From Bacteroidales bacterium (GTDB taxonomy: Bacteria > Bacteroidota > Bacteroidia > Bacteroidales > Muribaculaceae), in the NCBI GenBank assembly GCA_022768005.1, contig JALEMF010000068.1, positions 1-41,572 of the forward strand: a DNA stretch of 41,572 bases, in the 5' to 3' direction. Shown here piece after piece: positions 34,326-41,572 of this stretch. The notes under the pieces were generated by a model. It was not told the DNA's origin. It ran no database searches and saw nothing but the letters and a program-made list of their open reading frames with translations. Both the position numbers and the translations under genes were made by a program. Numbering within the stretch: the first letter of the stretch is position 1; every line of letters starts with the position of its first letter.

Positions 34326-36326
34326 TTATTTAAGTTTCTTAACTCTGAAGCTATCCCATACAAAGTATGCGATAAGGAGAACGTATGCTATGAGGGCATA
34401 CACTTGGAGGTTAAGTTCGGATATTCCGGCTGTATAGTTGTAGCCGAAGAACTTGGTGAGTGCAGCGAATACTCCGAAGAGAGCACCACCTGCGATAAGT
34501 CCTGAAGCGATAAGTGTACCTCTTTCCTGACGTGCAGCAGTGACTTTGCTGTCCTTTGAAGATTTTTGAAGGAGATATGCAATCGCACCACCTACGAGGA
34601 GCGGAGTGTTAAGATGCAACGGGATAAACATACCGAGACAGAATGCAAGTGCCGGCACTCCGAGCCAGTTAAGGAGAAGGGCAAGGATTACGCCCACCAT
34701 ATATAGTATCCATGGCGTATCACCACCCATCATAAGCGGCTCGATAACTTTCGCCATAGCGTTTGCTTGCGGTGCTACAAGTGCATCTTCACCGGTGAAG
34801 CCATATACATTGTTAAGGAGAAGCATCACCCCGCCCACTGTTGCTGCAGATACGAGTGTGCCAAGGAATTTCCATGACTCCTGTACTCGCGGTGTAGATC
34901 CGAGCCAATAGCCAACCTTAAGGTCTGTGACAAAACCGCCTGCCATAGAGAGTGCAGTACATACAACGCCGCCGATTATCATTGCAGCCACGATTCCGGC
35001 AGTACCGTTAAGACCTATTCCCACGAGGATTGCAGATGCTATAATAAGCGTCATTAATGTCATACCTGATACAGGGTTCGTACCCACGATTGCTATTGCA
35101 TTTGCAGCCACAGTGGTGAAAAGGAATGCTATCGCTATTACCACTATCCATGCCACGAGTGCCTGAATTAAGTTCGTCACTACCCCGAAGTAGAAGAAGA
35201 GAAGCACTGCAAGAACGGCGATTCCCATAAAAAATACCACTTTCTTCATAGAGATATCCCATTGCCAACGGATTGGCTTTTCTACCTCTGCTCCCACTTT
35301 GAACTCTTTGCGTGCCAGTCCTACTGCTTGCTTGATGATGTCCCATGACTTGATAATACCGATTACACCTGCCATTGCGATACCGCCGATACCGATAAGT
35401 TTTGCGTAATCGTTAAAGATATCAACAGGTTGCATTGCCACTATTTCAGGGCTGCCGTATGTTCCCATTAGCGGAATAAGTACCCACCACACGAAGAATG
35501 AACCGGCGCAGATAATGAACGCATATTTCAGTCCGATAATATATCCGAGACCGAGAAGTGCCGCGCTGACATTACAACTTAACACTAACTTAGTCTTTGC
35601 AGCAAGTGTCTGTCCCCACTGTGTGGCAGTGGTGGTGAGAGTATTAGCCCAGAAGCCGAATGTCTCCACTACGTAGTCATAAACACCACCGATGAGTGAT
35701 GCCACGATAAGTGTGAGTGCCTGACCCTGGTTTTCTTTATTTTCACCGCTGGCAAGTACTTGCGTAGTAGCAGTAGCTTCAGGGAACGGATATTTACCGT
35801 GCATATCCTTGACAAAGTATTTGCGGAACGGGATAAAGAATAGTATTCCGAGTACACCTCCTAAGAGTGAACTGAGGAATACCTGCATAAAGTTCACGTC
35901 CATTTCCGGATACTTCTCCACAGGGTATTTTGCCTGGAGGATATAGATAGCCGGTAATGTAAAAATTGCACCTGCCACTATCACACCCGAGCAAGCACCG
36001 ATAGATTGGATAATAACGTTTTGTCCTAACGGATTTTTAAGTTTTAATGCGCCGGAAAGTCCCACGGCTATAATAGCGATAGGAATTGCGGCTTCGAACA
36101 CTTGTCCTACTTTCAGTCCGAGGTACGCTGCCGCTGCACTGAAGATTACGGCAAGTAGCAGTCCCATACCTACGGAGTACGGTGTTGCCTCGCGGTATTT
36201 TCCGGTAGGGTTCATCATCGGGCGATAAGTCTCTCCGTCTTTTAACTCACGGAAAGCATTTTCGTTCAATGATGAAGGATCCGCACCTGCCGCGAAGTCG
36301 TCATTGTATTGCTTTTCTTTTTCCAT
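34326..36326 (-). CDS. OPT family oligopeptide transporter
   Basis: The 666-residue inner-membrane protein has roughly 15-16 helices and the OPT opening: a soluble N-terminus of about 50 residues, YSVGMGLLLAVIFSAAAAYL, then GLKVGQVFEAAIPIAI. Another conserved block is HGKYPFPEATATTQVL (about residue 174). OPT proteins take up small peptides or metal chelates with protons. It lies 36 bp after ssb. Substrate is open. Confidence 0.92.
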   Translation of the reverse strand: MEKEKQYNDDFAAGADPSSLNENAFRELKDGETYRPMMNPTGKYREATPYSVGMGLLLAVIFSAAAAYLGLKVGQVFEAAIPIAIIAVGLSGALKLKNPLGQNVIIQSIGACSGVIVAGAIFTLPAIYILQAKYPVEKYPEMDVNFMQVFLSSLLGGVLGILFFIPFRKYFVKDMHGKYPFPEATATTQVLASGENKENQGQALTLIVASLIGGVYDYVVETFGFWANTLTTTATQWGQTLAAKTKLVLSCNVSAALLGLGYIIGLKYAFIICAGSFFVWWVLIPLMGTYGSPEIVAMQPVDIFNDYAKLIGIGGIAMAGVIGIIKSWDIIKQAVGLARKEFKVGAEVEKPIRWQWDISMKKVVFFMGIAVLAVLLFFYFGVVTNLIQALVAWIVVIAIAFLFTTVAANAIAIVGTNPVSGMTLMTLIIASAILVGIGLNGTAGIVAAMIIGGVVCTALSMAGGFVTDLKVGYWLGSTPRVQESWKFLGTLVSAATVGGVMLLLNNVYGFTGEDALVAPQANAMAKVIEPLMMGGDTPWILYMVGVILALLLNWLGVPALAFCLGMFIPLHLNTPLLVGGAIAYLLQKSSKDSKVTAARQERGTLIASGLIAGGALFGVFAALTKFFGYNYTAGISELNLQVYALIAYVLLIAYFVWDSFRVKKLK

Positions 36327-36362
36327 AATTGTAAAAGTTAAAGTATGATGTTATATATTAAT

Positions 36363-36743
36363 TCACAGTTTATTCATATCCGCACCGGAATTTTGCGGAG
36401 CGGCATTAGGCGTAGGGCGCATCAAGATATCAAAGTTTTCAACGATGATTTCCGTGATGCTGTGCTTTAATGCGGCATTATCTTGCCATACTCTCGTCTT
36501 AAGCCGTCCTTCAACGTAGAGTTTAGTACCTTTGGAAATGTATTTTTCCGCAATTTCAGCGTCTTTCGCCCACATTACTATGTTGTGCCACTCCGTACGT
36601 TCCGGGAGAACGGTGCCTGTCGGTGATGTACGCTGACGTTCAGTTGTGGCGAGGGAGAATGAGGCTACCGCTACACCTTCAATATAGCGTATTGCAGGGT
36701 CTTTTCCCACAAAACCTACGAGGATAACTTTATTTACTGACAT
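36363..36743 (-). CDS. ssb: Single-stranded DNA-binding protein (OB fold, no acidic tip)
   Basis: The 126-residue protein has the SSB OB fold: MSVNKVILVGFVGKDPAIRY, the ATTERQ block, PERTEWHNIVMWAKDAEIAE and YISKGTKLYVEGRLKTR, then ITEIIVENFDIL. After the fold only about 17 residues remain (PTPNAAPQNSGADMNKL), and they do not end in the acidic DDLPF/DDIPF-type tip that recruits replication and repair partners. That could mean an SSB paralogue, or a housekeeping SSB with an unusual end. It sits between argD (19 bp) and an OPT transporter gene (36 bp). Confidence 0.9.
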   Translation of the reverse strand: MSVNKVILVGFVGKDPAIRYIEGVAVASFSLATTERQRTSPTGTVLPERTEWHNIVMWAKDAEIAEKYISKGTKLYVEGRLKTRVWQDNAALKHSITEIIVENFDILMRPTPNAAPQNSGADMNKL

Positions 36744-36762
36744 TGTGATAAGTGTATATAAG

Positions 36763-37893
36763 TTATTTACTTTCTGTTGCTTGCTTGAATATTTTCACGA
36801 AGTCCTCTGCCTGCTGCATTGTCAGCACGAGCGGCGGAAGGAGACGAATGACGTTTGTACCCGAGGCGCCGGTAAACACGTGATAGTCGTAAATAAGGCG
36901 TTTACGAAGTTCTTTGGCAGGGTATTCCATTTCTATTCCTATCATCAACCCGCGTCCGCGAACTTCTTTCACTCCTTTTATTCCTCTAAGGACTTTCAAG
37001 AGGTATGCACCCACCTTTGCAGCGTTATCCACGAGTTTCTCGTCTTCAATCACGTCAAGGACGGCAGTTGCTGCCGCACATGCGAGATGGTTACCGCCGA
37101 AGGTAGTGCCGAGCTGCCCGTACACCGGTTTGAACATTGGTGAAATCAACATTCCGCCCATAGGGAATCCGTTTGCAATCCCTTTTGCCACAGTGATAAT
37201 ATCCGGACGAATACCGGAATATTGATGAGCAAAAAAACGACCTGAGCGACCGTAGCCGGACTGTATTTCATCAAGGATAAGAACGACGCCTTTATCCTCC
37301 GTAAGAGTTCTCAACTGTCTCAAGAAATCATCGGAAGGAATTTGTACTCCGCCTACTCCTTGAATACCCTCCACTATCACACAAGCCACATCACCTTTGT
37401 CTATCTCTGCTGCCACGGCTTGAATATCACCGAGCGGCACAAATGTGACAATATCATTGCGGTTCACTACTGCCTTGATATTTATATTATCCGTAGCCTC
37501 CACAGCAGCGGAAGTACGACCGTGGAATGCCTTGGAGAAGGCTATCACACGACGGCGGGAAGTGTGGAAAGACGCTAATTTGATAGCATTTTCATTAGCC
37601 TCCGCACCGGAGTTAATGAGAAAAAGAGAATAATCATCGTAGCCACAGACTTTACCGAGTCGCTGAGCGAAATTCTCTTGAACACGGTTTACAACGGAGT
37701 TCGAGTAAAAACCGATTTTATGGAGTTGTTCCTCTACTTTTGCGATGTAGTGAGGGTGAGAATGTCCGATAGAAATGACAGCATGACCGCCGTATAAATC
37801 AAGATACTGATTACCGTCAGCGTCCCACACATTGCAGCCGAGCCCTTTTACGATTTCTACATCAAAAAGTGGATAAACGGGAAATAATTGCAT
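36763..37893 (-). CDS. argD: Acetyl-/succinylornithine aminotransferase
   Basis: A PLP-dependent class III aminotransferase of 376 residues that would form N-succinylornithine from the semialdehyde and glutamate in arginine synthesis. Visible are YLDLYGGHAVISIGHSHP (about residue 30), the PLP-phosphate loop NSGAEANENAIKLA (about 92), ILDEIQSGYGRSG (about 205) and the Schiff-base lysine in DIITVAKGIANGFPMGG (about 237). The carbamoyltransferase at 3483-4436 is of the succinyl type, so the succinylated substrate is likely here too. The promoter is at 37933-37940. ssb follows after 19 bp. Confidence 0.9.
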   Translation of the reverse strand: MQLFPVYPLFDVEIVKGLGCNVWDADGNQYLDLYGGHAVISIGHSHPHYIAKVEEQLHKIGFYSNSVVNRVQENFAQRLGKVCGYDDYSLFLINSGAEANENAIKLASFHTSRRRVIAFSKAFHGRTSAAVEATDNINIKAVVNRNDIVTFVPLGDIQAVAAEIDKGDVACVIVEGIQGVGGVQIPSDDFLRQLRTLTEDKGVVLILDEIQSGYGRSGRFFAHQYSGIRPDIITVAKGIANGFPMGGMLISPMFKPVYGQLGTTFGGNHLACAAATAVLDVIEDEKLVDNAAKVGAYLLKVLRGIKGVKEVRGRGLMIGIEMEYPAKELRKRLIYDYHVFTGASGTNVIRLLPPLVLTMQQAEDFVKIFKQATESK

Positions 37894-37932
37894 ATAAACA
37901 GTAGTTTTTTCTTATTATTTTGTCCTAAACTG

Positions 37933-37940
37933 CAAACTTA
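37933..37940 (-). promoter_or_regulatory. -7 element of the argD promoter
   Basis: TAAGTTTG on the minus strand matches TAnnTTTG, 40 bp before the argD ATG. I see no ARG box and no good TTTG at -33. Confidence 0.6.
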
Positions 37941-38064
37941 CGCATTTTTTTTTAATTTGCCCCACTTTCAGGGATAGATTTTTGTAAGGAATCACGGCTC
38001 ATTCATTTAAAAAGTAGAAAACATTATGAATAAAAAGTCTCATACTTTGCTTATTGACCGATAA

Positions 38065-38144
38065 ATCACGTTTTGATGAGTATATTAATATATAATTATC
38101 ACGTTTTGATGAATTTGAAAATAGCCAATTCTCACGTTTTGATA
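38065..38144 (+). repeat. Three tandem sites of exactly 33-bp period
   Basis: ATCACGTTTTGATGA at 38065 and 38098 and CTCACGTTTTGATAA-like sequence at 38131 share TCACGTTTTGAT. The spacers are AT-rich and unlike each other, so the sites, not the spacers, are conserved. No ATPase gene follows. A related single site lies at 28411. Confidence 0.75.
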
Positions 38145-38324
38145 ATTATTCCTATCAGCAAAGGTACATATTTATAATTTGTCACACAAATCTCAGCAAT
38201 CTTTTCTAATTATATGACGCTTAATTATTATCACACGGCTGAAAAGGCAAAAAGCATTTGCGTTTTGGTCTCTTTAGCCCATAAAGCCATTGCCACATCT
38301 CACAGTCAGAGCCTCTGTCTCTAA

Positions 38325-38364
38325 GAAACACCGTATAAGCACGAAGTGCGCCATGCGGTGTTTC
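38325..38364 (+). repeat. Conserved-core hairpin H3
   Basis: The 16-nt core AAGCACGAAGTGCGCC (38337-38352) is that of H1 apart from two bases. The outer arms are CACCGTAT and ATGCGGTG (8 pairs including one G-T), extended by GAAA/TTTC. They share no sequence with the CTCAGGGT arms of H1 and H2 but still pair. Confidence 0.7.
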
Positions 38365-38448
38365 CCACAGCCGTACATCTCCGATGCACTCTAATGATGT
38401 AACTTCCTCAGTATCAGAAAAGACCGCACCTCCCCGAGGCTCTTTGCT

Positions 38449-38652
38449 TCACTTCCCGAGTTTCTCGAGGATATCTTGGAGGTCAGAACTTGCATTGGTG
38501 AGGCGAGAGCGACATTCTTCTATTATTTCGGCCGCACGGCGCGTCATCTGCGTAAGGGCATCTATATCGCAGTTCCGGCTCTTCATAGCTTCAAGGATAG
38601 ATTCAAGTTCTGCTATTGCTTCATTGTATTTTAGTTTTGCTACAGGTTTCAT
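38449..38652 (-). CDS. xseB: Exodeoxyribonuclease VII small subunit
   Basis: The 67-residue helical protein reads KYNEAIAELESILEAMKSRN followed by a second helix ending LQDILEKLGK, the XseB pattern. It joins XseA to form exonuclease VII, which degrades single-stranded DNA to oligonucleotides. The ATG at 38652 lies one base after the xseA stop (TGATATG), so translation is coupled. A longer in-frame extension upstream overlaps xseA and is not real. Confidence 0.92.
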   Translation of the reverse strand: MKPVAKLKYNEAIAELESILEAMKSRNCDIDALTQMTRRAAEIIEECRSRLTNASSDLQDILEKLGK

Positions 38653-38653
38653 A

Positions 38654-39973
38654 TCATTTGTTTTTAATAGGTTTTGAATTAACAGTGCCGTCAGCGAAAT
38701 GAGTTGTGATAACATCATTTTCCGACACATCGGAGGCATGACGAGCGTATTTGCCGTTGACTGTGGTAATGGTATATCCTCTGAGGAGAACAGATTGCGG
38801 CGACAGTGCCGTCATGAGGTTTTCGTAAGCATCAAGAGCGGATTTACGCATTTCAACTGCATTTTCGGCTGCGGCAACCACTTCCTTACGGAATGAATCA
38901 AGTCGCTGCAACTCCGGAGCAATGCGAGTATTGGAGATATTGGAGAGGAAAAGTGCGGCATTATCTACCTTATGCTTGGCATTATCCAGCGCAGAGGTAG
39001 CGATAGAAGGTAATTGTCCTTCACATGCTGCGAGATAGCGGTCGGCATTGGTCAAGAGGGAAGTGACGGTAACATAAATACTGTTACCGATATTTTGAAG
39101 TTCCGTCAATAAGTTTTGCGCACGGTTTATAAGCCATTCAGCTGCAGCGGTAGGCGTTTTCACCCTCATAGCGGCAACGTAGTCCAGGAGCGTTATATCT
39201 CTTTCATGCCCTATACCAATTATCACGGGGAGCGGAAACTGCGCAATGTTTGCAGCAAGGTCGTAGTTCTCGAAGCATGAAAGGTCGTCCGAAGAGCCTC
39301 CTCCGCGGATAATAACTACGGTGTCAAAAAATTCCGCACATTTCTGCACCTCGGAGAGAGCGGCTATAATGCTTTGCGCAGCAGTAGGACCTTGCATAGT
39401 GGCAGGGAAAAGTCGAGTGTAAAATACGATACCGGAAGGGTTCGCGTGCAACTGATTTTCAAAGTCGCCGTAGCCAGCCGCCGTCTCTGCGGATATAACG
39501 GCTATACGTTGTACCGGGTCACACCACGGGAGTGTGCGGTTCATATCTATAATTCCCTCATCGGTCAGTCTGTCAATTATTTCCTGTCTGCGGCGCAGGA
39601 CGTCACCCAGAGTGAACTCAGGATTAATATCATCAATAACGAGCAGAAGTCCGTAAACGGGGTGAAAGGTAACAGTGACGCGCACCAGCACTTTCATTCC
39701 TGTGGCAAGTCGCTGACCGGTGACAAGAGTAAACTTTGCATCAATGTCATATAGAGAGCTTGCCCATATTGCCGCACGCGAGCGAGCGACGGTATTACCG
39801 GAGTCATCTTTTTGGATTAACTCCATATAGCAGTGACGCTTACGACTGAGATCGCTCGTTTCCGCCGTCACCCAAATGCCCGTTGTAGCCTCGCCTTGCA
39901 CTAAAGCCCCGATGATTTCGTTCAGCTCCAGCAAGGTCATGGCACTTCTCTTATCCTGCGAGATATGCTGCAT
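38654..39973 (-). CDS. xseA: Exodeoxyribonuclease VII large subunit
   Basis: The 439-residue catalytic subunit has an N-terminal OB fold (LLELNEIIGALVQGEATTGI, WVTAETSDLSRKRHCYMEL), the active-site region with VIIRGGGSSDDLSCFENYDL (about residue 220) and IGIGHERDITLLDYVA (about 257), a long coiled coil (about 285-400) and the C-terminal LLRGYTITTVNGK segment that holds the small subunits. The ATG at 39973 lies one base after the DUF3256 stop (TGATATG); an ATG 11 codons later would match the family start equally well. Confidence 0.94.
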   Translation of the reverse strand: MQHISQDKRSAMTLLELNEIIGALVQGEATTGIWVTAETSDLSRKRHCYMELIQKDDSGNTVARSRAAIWASSLYDIDAKFTLVTGQRLATGMKVLVRVTVTFHPVYGLLLVIDDINPEFTLGDVLRRRQEIIDRLTDEGIIDMNRTLPWCDPVQRIAVISAETAAGYGDFENQLHANPSGIVFYTRLFPATMQGPTAAQSIIAALSEVQKCAEFFDTVVIIRGGGSSDDLSCFENYDLAANIAQFPLPVIIGIGHERDITLLDYVAAMRVKTPTAAAEWLINRAQNLLTELQNIGNSIYVTVTSLLTNADRYLAACEGQLPSIATSALDNAKHKVDNAALFLSNISNTRIAPELQRLDSFRKEVVAAAENAVEMRKSALDAYENLMTALSPQSVLLRGYTITTVNGKYARHASDVSENDVITTHFADGTVNSKPIKNK

Positions 39974-39974
39974 A

Positions 39975-40622
39975 TCAGAGAGTTTTGGACACTAAAATCA
40001 TTCTGCTGCCATTCCACTTGTAAGTCATAGACTTATACAGCAAGTGAGACACCTTTTCATAGTCAGCAGCAGGGACGTACACGTCAAAGTTCTGAGTCAG
40101 TGTGAGAACCTTATTCACGGCATCGTAGTCGTACTTCGCCATCACGAAAGGCACAATACCATTCACAAGTTCCGCGTCCTCTTTGCTGCAACCTTTGACC
40201 ACCCAGTCCTTCAGCACAGGCTCTTTGAAATGATTACCTTTGAGCGGCTTCCAATCCGTGCCATAAAAAGCGATAGTGCCGTCAATGGCGGGAGTTGCAA
40301 TATTACGGGTAAAAATATAAGTAGTGTCACCCTTGGCGGTTAGGTCAACGGCAATTTGTGCGATACAAGCACTGTCCGCAGTCTCTTCAATGACAATATC
40401 GAGGTCCGTCATAGCGAGAATTCTCGAGCCATCGTAGAGGTCATTACGTATTTTCTTGTCAGACCCGCTTTCATAGTAGTCCACCATATCCATACGTAGC
40501 ATTTTCGCAGCGTAAGGGATAACCTTCATCGGTGCAGAGTAAAAAGCCTCCTTTGCAGCATCTTTAGCGATAGCGGTAGCGGCAATGATAAGTGAAAAGA
40601 AAAGCACTAATGTTTTTTTCAT
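39975..40622 (-). CDS. DUF3256 family exported protein
   Basis: The 215-residue protein begins with a signal peptide (MKKTLVLFFSLIIAATAIA), so it is exported. The body (FYSAPMKVIPYAAKMLRMDM, DYYESGSDKKIRNDLYDGSR near residue 50) fits the DUF3256 family of Bacteroidales, whose function is unknown. I see no enzymatic motif. The ATG at 40622 is used; the codon before it is GTG. It stands between the helicase gene (21 bp) and xseA (one base), which suggests cotranscription rather than shared function. Confidence 0.82.
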   Translation of the reverse strand: MKKTLVLFFSLIIAATAIAKDAAKEAFYSAPMKVIPYAAKMLRMDMVDYYESGSDKKIRNDLYDGSRILAMTDLDIVIEETADSACIAQIAVDLTAKGDTTYIFTRNIATPAIDGTIAFYGTDWKPLKGNHFKEPVLKDWVVKGCSKEDAELVNGIVPFVMAKYDYDAVNKVLTLTQNFDVYVPAADYEKVSHLLYKSMTYKWNGSRMILVSKTL

Positions 40623-40643
40623 CACAGTTGACTTTAAGTATGG

Positions 40644-41572
40644 TTAATTATTATCGGAATTCCGTCTTTTATTTCCTTTAGCCTCACGTTCGCGTCGGCG
40701 TCTTTCGGCTCTCGGAGACTCTGAGCGGTCATTATCGTCTTTACGAGGGAAATCACGCTTTTTGCGACCCTTGGCAGGGCGACCGTTGAAATCATCGTCA
40801 CCGGACTTGTTTTTCTGCTTTCTGCCCGAGGCTTTATTATAGTCCTTACCTTCCTTAGCAATCTCGCAGAAAATACGTTTGCCGAAGAAATCACCGCCGG
40901 TAAGACGTTCCACCACTCTGCGCGCATCTTTCTGCTTTACATCAAAGAGAGAGTAAGACGGAAAAAGGTCAATTCTGCCCACTTCCACCCTTGCACCGTC
41001 AACGTAGCAGTTAATCATCTCAATAAGGTTAGCGGCATAAAATCCGTCACCTTTACCCACGTTAACGTACAGTCTTTCAAGTCCTTTTTCAGCCGTTCTG
41101 CGGTCTTTTTCGGCAGCAGTAGGGATAGCGTGTTCACCTTTACCTTCTTTAGCGGACTTCTTGGAAGATTTTTCCTCAACGCAGTCAATATTCGGAGCAT
41201 CTTTGTAGTACTGAAGGAGACGGTTAAACTCAAGTGCGAGAACCCTCTTTACAAGGTCTTCCTGAGTAAGCCACCCGAGTTTTTTAATGACACCAACAGT
41301 GTATTTTTCCATCTGCTCGTCATCAACCTCCACGTGTTCCAGGCGGTCAGCGAGGTTATAGAGTTGTTTTTCTATAATATGCTGAGGTGTAGGCACTTGT
41401 TTTCTCTCGAATTTCTTACCGATAATTCGCTCAATAGCTTTAAGCCTGCCCTTCTCCTTGGAGTGGATAATAGCCACTGAAGTACCTGTCTTACCGGCAC
41501 GCCCCGTACGCCCGGAGCGGTGAGTATATACGGCAGTATCTTCAGGCAGACCATAGTTAATGACATGTGTAA
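40644..41572 (-). CDS. DEAD-box RNA helicase, C-terminal part with DbpA-type RNA-binding domain (cut by the window edge)
   Basis: The gene enters from beyond 41572, so its start and helicase motifs Q to V are not visible. What remains, about 309 residues, begins in the second RecA-like domain with HVINYGLPEDTAVYTHRSGR (motif VI HRSGRTGRAGKTG), followed by a helical linker (about 90 residues), a DbpA-type RNA-binding domain (LERLYVNVGKGDGFYAANLI onward) and a basic, low-complexity tail rich in K, R, D and E. DbpA-type domains direct the helicase to structured RNA, often 23S rRNA. The tail is typical of cold-adapted or assembly helicases. Confidence 0.92.
   Translation of the reverse strand, partial: THVINYGLPEDTAVYTHRSGRTGRAGKTGTSVAIIHSKEKGRLKAIERIIGKKFERKQVPTPQHIIEKQLYNLADRLEHVEVDDEQMEKYTVGVIKKLGWLTQEDLVKRVLALEFNRLLQYYKDAPNIDCVEEKSSKKSAKEGKGEHAIPTAAEKDRRTAEKGLERLYVNVGKGDGFYAANLIEMINCYVDGARVEVGRIDLFPSYSLFDVKQKDARRVVERLTGGDFFGKRIFCEIAKEGKDYNKASGRKQKNKSGDDDFNGRPAKGRKKRDFPRKDDNDRSESPRAERRRREREAKGNKRRNSDNN

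Larger units (their letters stand above)
37993..38446. repeat. Degenerate composite of the MITE-like element (copy D)
   Basis: CACGGCTCATTCATTTAA at 37993-38010 is one base from the element terminus, and the next 30 bp resemble the inner flank of copy C. Further on come hairpin H3 (38329-38360), GATGATGTAACTT-like sequence (38391) and GACCGCACCTCCCCGAGG (38432) in mixed orientation. No second clean terminus or target duplication is visible, so this is a rearranged relic, possibly of more than one insertion. Confidence 0.5.
37894..38448. other. 555-bp repeat-rich intergenic region argD-xseB
   Basis: It holds the argD promoter (37933-37940), a repeat-element terminus (37993-38010), three tandem sites of 33-bp period (38065-38144), hairpin H3 (38325-38364) and, next to the xseB stop, a short chimera of the element's internal hairpins (38430-38446). 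I see no protein gene. Confidence 0.7.

Noticed and set aside
38065-38144. CRISPR array
   Set aside because: Only three sites of about 14 nt with 18-19-nt AT-rich gaps and no cas genes; too short for CRISPR repeats.

Overview
The window looks like the chromosome of a Bacteroidales bacterium (phylum Bacteroidota), genus uncertain. The main evidence is: promoters of the -33 TTTG / -7 TAnnTTTG type in front of many genes; an arginine pathway using N-succinylornithine carbamoyltransferase (argF') with an ArgD-type aminotransferase; lineage-typical families (DUF3256, a DUF349 repeat protein, a short HPPK, an AAA ATPase with a DUF4143 tail); and moderate GC. I saw no rRNA, tRNA, CRISPR array, phage gene or transposase gene.

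Layout. 1-8.3 kb, + strand: a large undecaprenyl-phosphate sugar-1-phosphate transferase, aspartase, argF', metG, asparaginase I and a TPR protein. 8.5-14.3 kb, - strand: a tight run of acyltransferase, membrane metallophosphoesterase, capsule-type glycosyltransferase, tex and folK. 14.4-18.6 kb, - strand: ychF, bioB and a DUF349 protein. 18.7-26.4 kb, - strand: a surface-polysaccharide operon (acetyltransferase, GT4-GT32 fusion, Wzy/EpsG-like polymerase, GT2, GT4, GT2, PglC-like initiating transferase). 26.4-28.3 kb: a membrane-anchored nitroreductase and an FMN-binding/4Fe-4S membrane protein, probably an extracytosolic flavin electron-transfer pair. 28.3-32.9 kb: an accessory zone with an AAA/DUF4143 ATPase, trpS, trmD and decayed fragments, laced with a repeat family. 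32.9-37.9 kb, - strand: argD, ssb, OPT transporter and MATE exporter. 38.4 kb to the end, - strand: xseB, xseA, DUF3256 and the C-terminal part of a DEAD-box helicase.

The most unusual content is in 28.4-32.9 kb and 37.9-38.4 kb. A hairpin-rich repeat with 17-bp terminal inverted repeats (CACGGCTCTTTCATTTA) is present in several copies. One copy (32715-32892) is intact and flanked by a perfect 9-bp direct repeat, GGTTATAGT, the mark of a transposition event. Two copies bracket the DUF4143 ATPase in inverted orientation. The ATPase promoter carries a tandem repeat of 32-bp period. A deleted DUF4143 gene at 32.5 kb has the same order (element, tandem repeat of 33-bp period, ATPase) with a different repeat sequence, and a third array with 33-bp period stands alone at 38.1 kb. 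Some copies also hold a 32-nt hairpin whose 16-nt core is conserved while the outer arms change in a compensatory way. I propose a non-autonomous mobile element family associated with DUF4143 ATPases and cassette-specific operator arrays; this is inferred from a few copies in one window.

Functional links: asparaginase and aspartase together take asparagine to fumarate; argF' and argD act in the same succinylated arginine route; the polysaccharide operon supplies initiation, elongation, polymerisation and acetylation but no visible Wzx flippase.
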